Positions 25,267 to 35,537 are shown, counted from the first letter of the stretch. The stretch: DNA of 64,000 nt from Desulfocapsa sp050291935 (GCA_050291935.1 JBNKKR010000011.1:1-64000), one strand, 5' to 3'. A program made the numbers and translations. Notes: generated by a model not told the origin, from the sequence alone.

Positions 25267-26340
25267 GTGAAATATGCATCAATTATAAAAGAAATCCTCC
25301 CCCATTACTTTGACAATCCAGATGAGGTACAGCTCATTGCTCTTGGCGAAGGCAACATTAATGACACCTACCTGGCCAGCTCTTCCAAAGGCGCTATTAT
25401 CCTGCAACGAATCAACAGCCTGGTCTTTGACAGGCCTGAGCATATCATACGAAATCTTGAGCACATTACAAGAAAGCTACAAGCAACAAAGACTGCAAAA
25501 AAAGGACGCTGGGAAGATGTGCAGCTTCTCCCAACCCGTAAAGGAAAACCATTTACCCGGGACAGACAAAACAATATCTGGCGGGCACTCTCCTATATCG
25601 AAAACAGTGTCACGCTCAATCACATAGAAAACACTCAGCAGGCGAGATGTGCGGGGCAGGCATTGGGCCGCTTCCACCAACAAGTTGCATCCCTTGATAT
25701 TCACGTTTTCACCTCGCCCCTTCCGGGCTTCCATGTACTCTCCGGATATCTTAACACATACGACTCCCTGAGCAGACAATGCACGGACTCAGATACCATA
25801 CGCCGCTGTGACAATTATATACAAGACAACAGGTACCTCGCCCTTAGCTTTGAACGAAACATCAAAGAACAGGGTATACCACTACAAATTACCCATGGTG
25901 ATCCTAAAATCGGCAATATTCTCTTTGATCAGGAAACGAAAAAGGCGGTGAGCATTATTGATCTTGACACGGTGGGGCCGGGATATCTCCATCACGATAT
26001 TGGCGACTGTTTACGATCTGTCTGTAACAGAAGTGGTGAAACCGGTACAGATTCCATCGAATTTGACCTTTCACTTTGCGAGGCAACACTGCAGGGCTAT
26101 TTTCAGGAAACAACAACGTGCATGGCAAAATGCTCCCTTATTTTTGATGCACTTCGAGCCATCACCTTTGAACTTGGCCTTCGTTTTTTTACGGATCATC
26201 TAAATGGAAACATCTATTTTAAATGTAAGGGCCCCACAGATAATCTGCAAAAAGCATTGGTCCAATTTAAATTATGTGCGGACATATCTCGTAAGGAAAA
26301 AGCCATACGTGCTCTTACAAATATGATTGAAATACCATAA
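25267..26340 (+). CDS. APH-fold small-molecule kinase (NahK-like)
   Basis: A 357-residue kinase of the aminoglycoside-phosphotransferase fold. The catalytic loop is ITHGDPKIGNILFD near residue 212 and the metal-binding Asp is in IIDLDTVGPGYLHHDIGDC near 232. The N-terminal GEGNINDTYLA is the nucleotide-binding strand. The overall order resembles N-acetylhexosamine 1-kinases and related sugar kinases, but the substrate is not certain. It starts at GTG 25267 and converges on the CYTH gene with a 7-bp gap. Confidence 0.78.
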   Translation: MKYASIIKEILPHYFDNPDEVQLIALGEGNINDTYLASSSKGAIILQRINSLVFDRPEHIIRNLEHITRKLQATKTAKKGRWEDVQLLPTRKGKPFTRDRQNNIWRALSYIENSVTLNHIENTQQARCAGQALGRFHQQVASLDIHVFTSPLPGFHVLSGYLNTYDSLSRQCTDSDTIRRCDNYIQDNRYLALSFERNIKEQGIPLQITHGDPKIGNILFDQETKKAVSIIDLDTVGPGYLHHDIGDCLRSVCNRSGETGTDSIEFDLSLCEATLQGYFQETTTCMAKCSLIFDALRAITFELGLRFFTDHLNGNIYFKCKGPTDNLQKALVQFKLCADISRKEKAIRALTNMIEIP

Positions 26341-26347
26341 GTGCCTA

Positions 26348-26818
26348 TTACTTCCAGTCTGTATAGGGATGACTCACCAATGAGGAATTGAAGTATCGTG
26401 GGTCGTGGGTTACTTCTTCCCCCAGCCATTGCGGTTTTGCAAACTGCTGAGACACACTTTCAAGCTCGATTTCCGCAACGATCAAGGGATAATTGTCACC
26501 CAAAAATTCATCAATCTCCCACTCCATACCACCATAGCTCACAAGGTGACGGTATTTTTCAATAAGCGGCTTTTCACAAAGGTTATCCAGAAGTTCTATT
26601 CCATCGGCAAGGGGAATCTCATACTCAAATTCCTTGCGCAGACACCTTTGGGTGGTTTTGCCCTTTATGGTAAGAAAAGCTTTATCTTCCACCCGTCTTA
26701 CCCGAATGGTTCTTCCCTGTTGACGGCTTAAGTAGCCTTGGCAATACAACTTCCGGCTGGCATGCTCACGCCAGCTCTCGTCCTTCACCAAAAATTTCCG
26801 TTCAATTTCCAATGCCAT
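26348..26818 (-). CDS. CYTH-domain phosphatase/cyclase-fold protein
   Basis: A 156-residue triphosphate tunnel enzyme. The defining EXEXK motif is at residues 4-8 (LEIERKFLV), with RVRRVEDKAFLTIKGK and the paired acidic and basic strands EFEYEIP, WEIDEFLG and IVAEIELES. Bacterial single-domain CYTH proteins usually hydrolyse tripolyphosphate or thiamine triphosphate. It is monocistronic on the minus strand. Confidence 0.88.
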   Translation of the reverse strand: MALEIERKFLVKDESWREHASRKLYCQGYLSRQQGRTIRVRRVEDKAFLTIKGKTTQRCLRKEFEYEIPLADGIELLDNLCEKPLIEKYRHLVSYGGMEWEIDEFLGDNYPLIVAEIELESVSQQFAKPQWLGEEVTHDPRYFNSSLVSHPYTDWK

Positions 26819-26919
26819 TTGATCCCCTCACCCATGTGTTACCAAAACTTCATACTAACAGTTTTATCAGCTAACCATGAAAGCTTGAAAAGGACAAGTA
26901 CAGCGGGTAGAGTAGCGCC

Positions 26920-28038
26920 ATGAAAAATACAACTACACCATACACCCTGCATTGCACATCATCGGAATGTAAAGCCCGTCGAGGAGAAGTAAGGACGCTG
27001 CATGGCACCTTCCAGACTCCTATTTTTATGCCGGTTGGTACTCAAGCCACCGTCAAATCAGTAACGCCTGAAAACCTCAAGGAGATGGAAGCACAGATTA
27101 TCCTTGGTAACACCTACCACCTGTTTATCAGACCAGGCCACAAATTGATTAAAGAATTTGGAGGGCTACACAACTTTATGAACTGGGATAGGCCCATCCT
27201 TACCGATTCCGGCGGATTTCAAATCTTCAGTTTAAAAGAGCTTGCCAAAATTACAGAGGAAGGGGCCACCTTCCGTTCTCATCTTGATGGTTCCAAACTC
27301 TTTCTTAGCCCTGAGGACGCCATCCGGGTGCAGGAAGCGTTGGGCTCAGATATTATGATGTGCCTGGACACCTGCATTCCATATCCGGCCAACCGTGAAG
27401 AAGTCATTGCATCCACAGATCTCACTACCCGATGGGCAAAACGTTGCAATGATGCAAAGCCAAACAATGGTCAGCTTCTTTTTGGCATTGTACAGGGTGG
27501 AATGGACAAAGAGCTTAGAAAACGACATGCGGAGTCACTTGTTGATATCGGCTTTGATGGCTATGCCATTGGTGGACTGTCAGTTGGGGAAGATAAAGAG
27601 AGTATGCAGGAGATGACGGCGGCCACCACTGCTCACCTGCCTGAAGACCACGCCAGATATTTAATGGGAGTGGGAACCCCTCAGGACCTTGTGGAAGGTG
27701 TTTACCGGGGGGTTGATATGTTTGATTGTGTTATGCCCACTAGAAACGCAAGAAATGGCACACTCTTTACCTCAACCGGAAAAATCGTTATTAAAAACGC
27801 ACAATATAGAAATGATAAAGAACCGCTGGATGCGGAGTGTGATTGTTATACCTGTAGAAATTACTCCAGGGCCTATCTACGCCACCTCTTTGTGAGTAGA
27901 GAAATTCTAAGCTACCATTTAAATACCATCCATAACCTGCATTACTACCTGAATCTTATGGCGACAATGCGCCGGTCCATTGAAAAGGATAGCTTTGCAA
28001 GCTTTCGCAAAGATTTTTATGGCAAGCTGGAGGCTTAA
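26920..28038 (+). CDS. tgt: Queuine/preQ1 tRNA-ribosyltransferase
   Basis: A 372-residue Tgt swapping the wobble guanine of GUN-anticodon tRNAs for preQ1. Seen are TPIFMPVGTQATVKSVTPE, the nucleophile Asp region LTDSGGFQIFSL, and the zinc site CDCYTCRNYSRAYLRHLF with its downstream His. yajC follows after 74 nt, keeping the widespread tgt-yajC pairing, although secDF is 12 kb away. Confidence 0.96.
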   Translation: MKNTTTPYTLHCTSSECKARRGEVRTLHGTFQTPIFMPVGTQATVKSVTPENLKEMEAQIILGNTYHLFIRPGHKLIKEFGGLHNFMNWDRPILTDSGGFQIFSLKELAKITEEGATFRSHLDGSKLFLSPEDAIRVQEALGSDIMMCLDTCIPYPANREEVIASTDLTTRWAKRCNDAKPNNGQLLFGIVQGGMDKELRKRHAESLVDIGFDGYAIGGLSVGEDKESMQEMTAATTAHLPEDHARYLMGVGTPQDLVEGVYRGVDMFDCVMPTRNARNGTLFTSTGKIVIKNAQYRNDKEPLDAECDCYTCRNYSRAYLRHLFVSREILSYHLNTIHNLHYYLNLMATMRRSIEKDSFASFRKDFYGKLEA

Positions 28039-28112
28039 TGATTACGGTACACCAAACTTGTAAAAATCCGTGAAAAAGGATTTGTTAATCGTAGACTTTT
28101 GGAGGAAACATC

Positions 28113-28460
28113 ATGACTGGAATTGCACATGCTGCCGGTCCCGCAGCGGGAGCTGCAGGAGCTGGAGGCTTCATGTCCTTTGTTCCGCTTATTCTTATTT
28201 TTGCCGTCTTCTATTTTATGCTCATAAGGCCACAACAAAAGCAAGCCAAGCAGAAACAACAGTTTCTTGACGAGCTAAAAAACGGCAATAAAGTAATCAC
28301 CTCGGGCGGTATCCATGGGACCATCACCGGCCTTACCGACACCGTGGTCACCCTTGAGATTGCCGATAAGGTGCGTATTAAAGTCGCCCGTCACGCCATC
28401 AGCAGCCCATTAAATAAAGACGGGTCCGTACCTGTCCCTGAAAAAAAGGTGGGTGGCTGA
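28113..28460 (+). CDS. yajC: Sec translocon accessory subunit YajC
   Basis: A 115-residue YajC with one membrane helix (FVPLILIFAVFYFMLIRP at ~25-43) followed by the family hallmark QQKQAKQKQQF and GNKVITSGGIHGTITGL. It joins SecDF in the holotranslocon. TTTTGGAGGAAA precedes the ATG. The N-terminal 20 residues are Ala/Gly-rich. Confidence 0.94.
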   Translation: MTGIAHAAGPAAGAAGAGGFMSFVPLILIFAVFYFMLIRPQQKQAKQKQQFLDELKNGNKVITSGGIHGTITGLTDTVVTLEIADKVRIKVARHAISSPLNKDGSVPVPEKKVGG

Positions 28461-28504
28461 GGAATTGGCGGTTGCTGATATTCTGCAGGTTGTAGGATCA
28501 ATGG

Positions 28505-28537
28505 GGCAGATTCTTCTTTGAAGATTCTGCCTTTTTT
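28505..28537 (+). terminator. Intrinsic terminator after yajC
   Basis: GGCAGA pairs with TCTGCC around an inner CTTC/GAAG stem with one mismatch, followed by six T. It ends the tgt-yajC unit ahead of the convergent AsmA-like gene. Confidence 0.8.
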
Positions 28538-28561
28538 GTGCTCACCAAACGATGCTCCCAA

Positions 28562-31500
28562 CTAATTTTCATCTTCTTCACCCTTCTCGTTTCCTTGAAG
28601 AAATGGGGAGGCTAAGTGAGCAGGCAATGCAAGGGTACGATAGAGCATGCCAAAGGGAATGCTTAGCACTTCACGAAAGGTTTCGTACTCAACATCGGGA
28701 TCCATCAAATCCCCAGTAACCTTTAAAGTTATGGAGGGTTGCTTTTCCTCTCCCACAAAAATATATCCAACCAGTGGGATCTTATTCATATTTTTTTTGG
28801 ATCTGGTGATTAGATTTAGATCCATATCCATTTGTTTTTTAATAAGATCAATCCATCCTGCACCCGCAAGACTTAACTCCGTTGCTTCAAGTTCTGCCGC
28901 TTCAATGGTGGCAACTCCGCCCTTAACCCTTGCCCCCAGCACCATCGATTTTACCTGTAGACCGCTACTGCTATATCCCGGAAGATTAAATGTGATCAGG
29001 GCAGGGATGGTGTTAATAAGGGCTAAGATATTATTAAGGGTCGCAAAATCCTTCATCACCGTATCTTCTACCTTGACGAGAACCGAAAAATCATCAAATT
29101 TTCCGTTGGCTGCAATCGCCATGCTCCCTCCCTGTAAAGAAGCGTCGGGACTGAGCCCATTCATAAACCTATCGTCCAGTCTTTCTCCGGTAACGGAAAG
29201 TTCATCCCCCTGTACACTAACTGTTACGTAACCGGACGTGGTATCCAAAAATGCATATGTTTTTTCGCCATCGTAGTTAAGACTTAACGCATCCAGGGGA
29301 GCCTCACTCTGAGGAGAAAAATAGAGTGCGGTATCGGTGGCCTCAAGTTTTGCCGTAAAAGGTTTTTGTTGGTGTGTCGGTTTTGCATAAAAAAGGTTAC
29401 ATTCTCGCACAAAACGTATAATTTCCGGAACATTATAGGATACTGCGCTGGATTTAACGTGGAGCGAATCATCAAAGCGAATATCCAACTTACCGTTAAT
29501 ATTCGCTTCCACAAGACCACTGCTACCCATCATCCCAGTAACGGTATACTTTGTAACTGGGCTCTTATTTGTAAGCAGTAAATGATACTCATGGGGAATA
29601 ACTGCCGCAAATTGAAACGCTTCCTTATCAGGTACCGAGAACAGAGTAAGCTCTCCATGTTGCAAGCGCAGCTGCTGCAAAAATGTTGAATGCTCATGTA
29701 GACCATCTAAATCATTAAAATGTAATGACCAGCCTTTAGCCATGTCGGCTGTGAGCCTAAGATCAAGCTCCGGAACCTTGAAGACAAAGGATTTCCCAGA
29801 ACCATCAAGTTCAACGGCCAAACTGTTCTCCGTTGCAAAGAATTTCTCACCTTCATCTACTAAGAGATGGAAATGATCTATAAAATATTCGCCCTTCTCG
29901 CTGAAAAAATCATAATACCCTCGCACCCTCCCGGTGGCATATGTATCAACAACCACCTGTTCACTCTCAAGCGACAGAACGTCATCATAATAGGTCCATG
30001 TAAGGGGTGAAAGAACGACTTCTTTCCCGGCCATAAGCCAGTTTGACTCTGAAAGACTCTTTACTCTCAACCCATTGTCATATTGAATATGAATCGGGAG
30101 TGGGGAATTATTGAGATGTAACTTCTGTAAAGCACAGCTCTCAAGAAAGCATTGCAGATCAACAGATTTATTTCCTATGGAAAAAGCACCTTCCACTTTT
30201 GCCAGCACTTCACTACCAATGTGCAGATATGTGGGTGGCAATAGTCCTGACAGGTCCTCCAGAGTAAAAGGCGTACGGAAACCATCTACAGCAAAGATAA
30301 GATCATTCCATTTCCAGGAGGATGAACTCACTTCCATATTGGAACCTGTTGCCTGTATGTGATACGAGAGCTTGCATTGTTCAGCACCATTTTGCAAACT
30401 GAGCACGGAATCGCCAATGCTCAGTTTAAGATTCTCTACATCAATTTCCAGCTCTCCCACTTCCTTTGCCGCCTCATAATAGCCGTGCAAAGAGGCCGCC
30501 AAGAAATCCTGCTGCGTAACCTGCAAACTGTCGAAAAAGATCTTACTATCTTCCAACCTGATCCGTACGTCATGAACAACATAGGATTGTTTGTCATGGA
30601 GAATGGTAGCTTCAGGGATCAGAAACTTTCCATGGGCGGTAACCTGGTCCGTGTCAAGATTCACGCCGATATCCAGGTTCACCTCTGTCTTACCCGTTTT
30701 TTGAATAAACGGAAGTGCAATATCATAATAGGCCAGCAAGTCCACAATATCCTTATTGGCCACCGCACTGGTCATAAGATGCACGGTGAGAAGAATGTTG
30801 TCCGTATCATTGAAGTCAATGGCAACCCAGGATTTTCCCGTATCTTGACCATAAAACGTGGCCTTATAAGGAACAATTTTTAAGACTCCATTTTCAAAAA
30901 CAACGTCCGTATACTCTGACTTGACCGGTGCAAACCCTTGGGCAAAAGTATACTGACAATCATATACTCGTACTTTGGCAAATACACTTTTTAAAAAACG
31001 GGCAGGGCTATCCCATAAAAGCTCTCCTGATACGGCAAGAGAAACATATCGACTTCCTTTTAGATAGTCAGTTATCCAGGGCTGAACGGTATCATCAAGG
31101 CCAAATAATTTTACAAAGGGTGTAATGGTGGTGATCTCACCGTCCTCTTTTCCAGAAAACGATATCTTCTCCCGGTCGAGCAAAACGTCGAGGTGCAGAG
31201 GGAGGCTATCTGCAAAAAGCACATCCCACTGCCCCTTTGCCGTTTCATTAGAAAGGTCAAAACGCATGGTGCCAGACGCTGACGCCTGGTACTGCTGGTA
31301 ACTCAACACCGGGATATCCACCGTTAGGAGTGCATCATCCATAGAGAAATGCAGTTCAGCCTTTCCAAGGGAAGAGAAAAGATGCAGATGGCCAACTTGT
31401 GTGTTATACAAAAAATCAGCCGATACCTTCTCCCCAATATCAATCCGCTCAAGTACAACCTTGCTAAATAGTCGATCAACCATGCTCAGAGCGGAAGAGA

Positions 31501-31738
31501 GCCGTCTAAGGATTTTTACATCCAATGCTTGCTGCGCGTTCTTTTCACTCTTCTTAGTTAGCGAAAGCGTTTCAACCGTAAGAACAAGTTTTTCTGGCCA
31601 ATGCAGATGAACATTGTCAAGGGTTAAGGATCCAACCGTAAAATGTTGAATATGGATCCCATATTTGAGAAGACACCCTCCTCCAAAGATAAGCAATGCA
31701 AAAGAAAAGGTAAAAATAAGGACTATTCGTTTTATCAT
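28562..31738 (-). CDS. Large AsmA-like (YdbH/YhdP-type) envelope protein
   Basis: A 1058-residue protein with one N-terminal membrane anchor (IVLIFTFSFALLIFGGG) and a long beta-rich periplasmic body. Its C-terminal ~200 residues (TIPALITFNLPGYSSSGL, LAGAGWIDLIKKQMDMDLNL, IPLVGYIFVGEEKQP) match the AsmA-like C-terminal domain. Relatives form bridges that carry phospholipids from inner to outer membrane. The ATG at 31738 places the anchor at residue 5, so it is preferred over an upstream start. MscS lies directly upstream on the same strand. Confidence 0.82.
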   Translation of the reverse strand: MIKRIVLIFTFSFALLIFGGGCLLKYGIHIQHFTVGSLTLDNVHLHWPEKLVLTVETLSLTKKSEKNAQQALDVKILRRLSSALSMVDRLFSKVVLERIDIGEKVSADFLYNTQVGHLHLFSSLGKAELHFSMDDALLTVDIPVLSYQQYQASASGTMRFDLSNETAKGQWDVLFADSLPLHLDVLLDREKISFSGKEDGEITTITPFVKLFGLDDTVQPWITDYLKGSRYVSLAVSGELLWDSPARFLKSVFAKVRVYDCQYTFAQGFAPVKSEYTDVVFENGVLKIVPYKATFYGQDTGKSWVAIDFNDTDNILLTVHLMTSAVANKDIVDLLAYYDIALPFIQKTGKTEVNLDIGVNLDTDQVTAHGKFLIPEATILHDKQSYVVHDVRIRLEDSKIFFDSLQVTQQDFLAASLHGYYEAAKEVGELEIDVENLKLSIGDSVLSLQNGAEQCKLSYHIQATGSNMEVSSSSWKWNDLIFAVDGFRTPFTLEDLSGLLPPTYLHIGSEVLAKVEGAFSIGNKSVDLQCFLESCALQKLHLNNSPLPIHIQYDNGLRVKSLSESNWLMAGKEVVLSPLTWTYYDDVLSLESEQVVVDTYATGRVRGYYDFFSEKGEYFIDHFHLLVDEGEKFFATENSLAVELDGSGKSFVFKVPELDLRLTADMAKGWSLHFNDLDGLHEHSTFLQQLRLQHGELTLFSVPDKEAFQFAAVIPHEYHLLLTNKSPVTKYTVTGMMGSSGLVEANINGKLDIRFDDSLHVKSSAVSYNVPEIIRFVRECNLFYAKPTHQQKPFTAKLEATDTALYFSPQSEAPLDALSLNYDGEKTYAFLDTTSGYVTVSVQGDELSVTGERLDDRFMNGLSPDASLQGGSMAIAANGKFDDFSVLVKVEDTVMKDFATLNNILALINTIPALITFNLPGYSSSGLQVKSMVLGARVKGGVATIEAAELEATELSLAGAGWIDLIKKQMDMDLNLITRSKKNMNKIPLVGYIFVGEEKQPSITLKVTGDLMDPDVEYETFREVLSIPFGMLYRTLALPAHLASPFLQGNEKGEEDEN

Positions 31739-31804
31739 CCGTCGTTCTAAACTGCTATTTTCCAGCGCTCCACAAACCAAGACACACCTAAAGCTGACAA
31801 GCTG

Positions 31805-32770
31805 CTACTTTTGCACAGCATGTTGATACATATGGACGTCTTGCTGGGGATACGGAAAAGAGATTCCCTGGTTATCAAAGTCGTTTTTAATTGCCTCAAG
31901 AAGATCAGATTGCACGTTCCAATAGTCCGCTGTTTGTACCCATGGACGCACAGCAATATCCACACTGGATGCTCCTAAAGCGGCTACCCCGATAACGGGC
32001 GGCGGATCGGTCAATATTCTTGGATCTGCCGCAAGTAAACGCTTGATGCTCTTTTTAGCAAGTGCAATATCATCATCATAGCCGATACCCACCAGTAAAT
32101 CGATTCGTCTTGTTTTTTCAACAGTTATATTCGTTATTACCGATGTTGTTATGGTCGCATTGGGAATAATCTGTCGTTGATTATCCGCTGTATGAATAAC
32201 GGTGCTGAACATATCCACCTGGAACACCTTGCCTGTTATCCCGGCAAGCGTTACCACATCCCCCACCGTAAACGGTCGAAACAGGATTATCATTACCCCG
32301 GAGGCAAAATTTGAGAGGGAATCTTTCAAAGCAAGTCCTATGGCCAAACCCGCAGCGCCGACAATTGCCAGAAACGACGTTGTCTCGAGACCCAGTTCCG
32401 CAGCCGCCGCGATAAGTACACCAACCATCAGGGTGTAGTACAGGGTCTTCTCCAAAAAACGACGGAGCGTTGCCTCAACATTTGCCTTCTCCATTGCCTT
32501 TTGGGTCAATCTAATCCCCCAATTAACCACCATACGGCCAACAACAAAAATAAGTAGGGCAAGACACACGTGCGGCAAATTATCCAAAAAATATCCTCTG
32601 ATCAATTTGATGAATTGCAAATATGTGTCCGGTTTACTTAAATCCATTGTTTGGGATACTGCCTCCTGCACGGAACTATCAGCAGCAGATACAATTTTGA
32701 CGGTTCCAGAAAACAACAGACAGCCAATCATCCAAATTACACGATAAAAAGTACAACGTAATCCGTTCAT
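31805..32770 (-). CDS. mscS: Small-conductance mechanosensitive channel MscS
   Basis: A 321-residue MscS-family channel. An N-terminal signal-like segment (residues 7-30) precedes the three membrane helices; the pore helix shows FLAIVGAAGLAIGLALKDSLSNFASGVMI, split here by GxxG packing, and the beta domain reads PFTVGDVVTLAGITGKV. It opens under membrane tension to release solutes. It is slightly longer at the N-terminus than E. coli MscS. Confidence 0.93.
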   Translation of the reverse strand: MNGLRCTFYRVIWMIGCLLFSGTVKIVSAADSSVQEAVSQTMDLSKPDTYLQFIKLIRGYFLDNLPHVCLALLIFVVGRMVVNWGIRLTQKAMEKANVEATLRRFLEKTLYYTLMVGVLIAAAAELGLETTSFLAIVGAAGLAIGLALKDSLSNFASGVMIILFRPFTVGDVVTLAGITGKVFQVDMFSTVIHTADNQRQIIPNATITTSVITNITVEKTRRIDLLVGIGYDDDIALAKKSIKRLLAADPRILTDPPPVIGVAALGASSVDIAVRPWVQTADYWNVQSDLLEAIKNDFDNQGISFPYPQQDVHMYQHAVQK

Positions 32771-32824
32771 AGGGGCTCCTTTTCTTCGTTTAAAAATGGA
32801 ATATGAGCAGGCTAGCTACACTAC

Positions 32825-33598
32825 TCAGCTATATACCTTTATAAGGGAAAGACAATCCCTGCTATTTACTTCCAGTTGCTCCGCTATCTGCGTATGGGAT
32901 TCTTCACGTAAATGAACTAGTGCTGAAAGAATATCTGGTAAATACTCCGGATAATTAATTTCACCATAATGGTTTGCAGGAGGAATATCCGGCGAATCCG
33001 TCTCAATCACCAGAGCGGACAGGGGCAATGACCTGGCAACTGTTCGAATTTTGCTGGCCCGGTCATAGGTAATGGTTCCACAAACACTGATCTTAAAGCC
33101 CAGTTTCAGATAATGCTCTGCCTGTTGCAGGCTACCACTAAATGCATGCACTATGCCGCCATTATGAAATTGAAGCCGCCGTAACGTGGCCTGCACCTGG
33201 TCGTGGGCCTTACGCACATGAAGAAGAATGGGGAGTTTTGCTTGCTTTGCAATGGTAAGTTGGGCCTCAAAAAGCTCCTGCTGTGCAGAAACACTGATAT
33301 CTTTTCTAAAGTAATCCAATCCAATCTCGCCAATTGCCACTAATGGTTCCTGGTGGGCCAAACGCGCAAGCTCTGCAAGATCATCCTTTCCGTGAAAAGA
33401 TAAATACATGGGATGGAGGCCAATTGCAGGATATAGACCTTCCTCGGTGGAACAGAGCTGTAAAATCCGCTGCCAGCCTGCCCGCACCACACCTGGAAGC
33501 ACTTGGGCAATCACCCCAGCATTTCTTGCCCGTTGCAGAACATTGTTGAAATTTTCTTCAAAAATTGGCAAATCGATATGGCAATGTGTGTCAATCAT
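32825..33598 (-). CDS. tatD: TatD-family metal-dependent deoxyribonuclease
   Basis: A 257-residue TatD hydrolase. The metal ligands are in MIDTHCHIDLP, AIGEIGLDYF, LPILLHVRKAHDQ, GIVHAFSG and VIETDSPDIPP. Family members are 3'-5' DNA exonucleases. The ATG at 33598 is chosen because family homology starts there; the open frame upstream to 34057 is antisense to the next gene. It diverges from the C_GCAxxG_C_C gene. Confidence 0.94.
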   Translation of the reverse strand: MIDTHCHIDLPIFEENFNNVLQRARNAGVIAQVLPGVVRAGWQRILQLCSTEEGLYPAIGLHPMYLSFHGKDDLAELARLAHQEPLVAIGEIGLDYFRKDISVSAQQELFEAQLTIAKQAKLPILLHVRKAHDQVQATLRRLQFHNGGIVHAFSGSLQQAEHYLKLGFKISVCGTITYDRASKIRTVARSLPLSALVIETDSPDIPPANHYGEINYPEYLPDILSALVHLREESHTQIAEQLEVNSRDCLSLIKVYS

Positions 33599-33719
33599 TG
33601 TCTTTTTGATCACTGGAAGAGATAACAAACGAAAAAATCCACTTGTAAAGCTCTGCGTTAAGCGTTGTGCCCCAAACAAAGGATATACCCTGATATAAAC
33701 AACAATAGGGATAAATACC

Positions 33720-34196
33720 ATGACCCCAGAAGATATGCGAGAAAAGGCGACTGCCCTTTTCAAGAAACGGTTCCACTGCAGCCAGGCCATTCTCACCGTG
33801 GGACTTGAAAAGATAGGTGAAAAAGATACCACCGCCATTAAAGCAGTGGGCGCCTTTGGAGGAGGAATTGCCGGATCCGGATCCACCTGTGGTACCCTTC
33901 TGGGAGCTGTGGCATCCATCTCTGCCCTGTATAGCCGTGGAACCATAGATGAAAAAGAAAATCCCCGAATGTGGAGTTGCGGTAAAAAACTTATTGCTGA
34001 GTTTGAAAAGCTTACTGAGTCTTTTGCAGGAAGCAATTGCCGTGATATTACCGGCATTGACTGGACTGATCATGGAGCAGTCAAGGAATATTATTCTAAT
34101 CCGGAAAGTTCCAGAAAACGGTGCGTGGAACTGGTTGGTGAGTTTGCCTATATCCTTGGTACCATACTTGAGCGAGAACAAAAACGTCTATCCTGA
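33720..34196 (+). CDS. C_GCAxxG_C_C-family redox protein
   Basis: A 158-residue protein of the C_GCAxxG_C_C family, defined by spaced cysteines: FHCSQAIL near residue 19, a glycine-rich GAFGGGIAGSGSTCGTLLGA near 45, WSCGKK, NCRDITGIDW and RCVELVG. The family is common in anaerobes and sulfate reducers and is presumed to bind a redox cofactor; its role is not known. The gene stands alone. Confidence 0.8.
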   Translation: MTPEDMREKATALFKKRFHCSQAILTVGLEKIGEKDTTAIKAVGAFGGGIAGSGSTCGTLLGAVASISALYSRGTIDEKENPRMWSCGKKLIAEFEKLTESFAGSNCRDITGIDWTDHGAVKEYYSNPESSRKRCVELVGEFAYILGTILEREQKRLS

Positions 34197-34371
34197 CCCA
34201 TGCTGTACCTGTGTTGGAAAGATCTGTTTTTTTTAAGTGACATCAACACATCACTGATTATAGTTACAGATATCGTGTTACTCCTGCATTGACTATTGAG
34301 AAATATCGATCTGTCCGTATGGATGATTGATCAGAATATTATCCCTTAATTAAAATAATGGTTTTATCCCA

Positions 34372-35343
34372 ATGTCCATAGAAGAAGCCCGTGAGGTGCT
34401 TGCAATTGAAGAACAGGGGTTAGCAGCTGTTCGTGCACGTATCGGAGAAGAGTTTAACCAGGCCATCGATACCATTTTAAACTGTCCCACAAGGCTTGTT
34501 ATAACCGGTATTGGTAAATCCGGTATAATTGGTCAAAAAATTTCTGCCACCCTCAATTCCACCGGTACACCTTCTTTCTTTCTCCATCCGGTGGAAGCCC
34601 TGCATGGCGATCTAGGCATGGTTGCTTCAACCGATGTGGTTATCGCCATCTCCTATTCCGGCGAAAGCAGTGAACTCAATGCCCTGCTTATTAGCTTAAA
34701 AAAGAGAGGGAACAGAATTATTGCCATGACCGGCGGCAGTGATTCCAGCCTTGCCAAAGCGTGCGATATTGTACTCGATATTCATGTCCCCAAGGAGGCG
34801 TGCCCCCTGGGACTTGCTCCCACAGCCTCAACAACAGCCACCGTTGCCATGGGCGATGCATTGGCCGTTGTGTTGCTTAAACGCAACCAGTTTCAAGCAA
34901 AGGATTTTCGCAAAAACCATCCGGGCGGCAGCCTGGGCGAACGCCTACAGGTAGCAGTCAATGAGGTTATGCAACAAGGAGATTCCATCCCCAGCGTGAC
35001 CCGTGGTACAGCCGCCGTTGAAGGTGTGGCCATACTCAACAAGAAAAACCTTGGTGCAGTATTGATTATAGATGAAAACAAGGAGCTTTTGGGGATTATC
35101 ACCGATGGCGATATACGTCGTGCTGTGGCTGAGGCAAAAGACCTTACCGGCCAAACTGTGGAAAGCCTTATGACTGCAGGTCCAATTTCAGGTAATCCGG
35201 ATATGCAGGCCGTGGATTGCTTAAGCATATTACAACACCATGAAATAACAATTCTTCCCATAGTCGATACGGTAAATAAACTGATTGGAATCGTCCATCT
35301 CCACGATCTGTTGGGCAAGGGTGAATTTCGACTACTTGTATAG
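34372..35343 (+). CDS. kdsD: Arabinose-5-phosphate isomerase
   Basis: A 323-residue KdsD/KpsF enzyme making arabinose 5-phosphate for Kdo. The SIS domain covers residues ~30-175 (VITGIGKSGIIGQKISATLN, ISYSGESSELNAL, PLGLAPTASTTATVAMGDAL) and two CBS domains fill 205-320. It fits with lptA and lptB later in the window as part of LPS production. CooT follows after 8 nt. Confidence 0.95.
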   Translation: MSIEEAREVLAIEEQGLAAVRARIGEEFNQAIDTILNCPTRLVITGIGKSGIIGQKISATLNSTGTPSFFLHPVEALHGDLGMVASTDVVIAISYSGESSELNALLISLKKRGNRIIAMTGGSDSSLAKACDIVLDIHVPKEACPLGLAPTASTTATVAMGDALAVVLLKRNQFQAKDFRKNHPGGSLGERLQVAVNEVMQQGDSIPSVTRGTAAVEGVAILNKKNLGAVLIIDENKELLGIITDGDIRRAVAEAKDLTGQTVESLMTAGPISGNPDMQAVDCLSILQHHEITILPIVDTVNKLIGIVHLHDLLGKGEFRLLV

Positions 35344-35351
35344 GTGAAACC

Positions 35352-35537
35352 ATGTGTCAAATGAGTGTGATAAAAAAGACCAATAACGAAGAAGAACTTA
35401 TTATGGAAGGGGTGACCAAGCTTGAATCCAAAAGCGGTGGTGTGGAAGTGAGTACCTTCTTTGAAGATCCTAAATTCGTACCGGATGTTACAGTACAATC
35501 AATCGACTTTCTAGGTGGTAAAGTAACACTTTCATAA
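35352..35537 (+). CDS. CooT-family putative nickel-binding protein
   Basis: A 61-residue protein beginning Met-Cys-Gln-Met, like CooT, whose second-residue Cys binds nickel. The body (EELIMEGVTKLESKSGGVEV, VQSIDFLGGKVTL) matches the small beta-barrel of the family. CooT was named for carbon monoxide dehydrogenase maturation; relatives occur widely in anaerobes. The neighbour at 35557 is rich in histidine, supporting a metal role. Confidence 0.8.
   Translation: MCQMSVIKKTNNEEELIMEGVTKLESKSGGVEVSTFFEDPKFVPDVTVQSIDFLGGKVTLS

Noticed and set aside
33599..34057. N-terminal extension of the TatD frame by about 150 residues
   Set aside because: It is antisense to the C_GCAxxG_C_C gene and TatD homology starts at ATG 33598.
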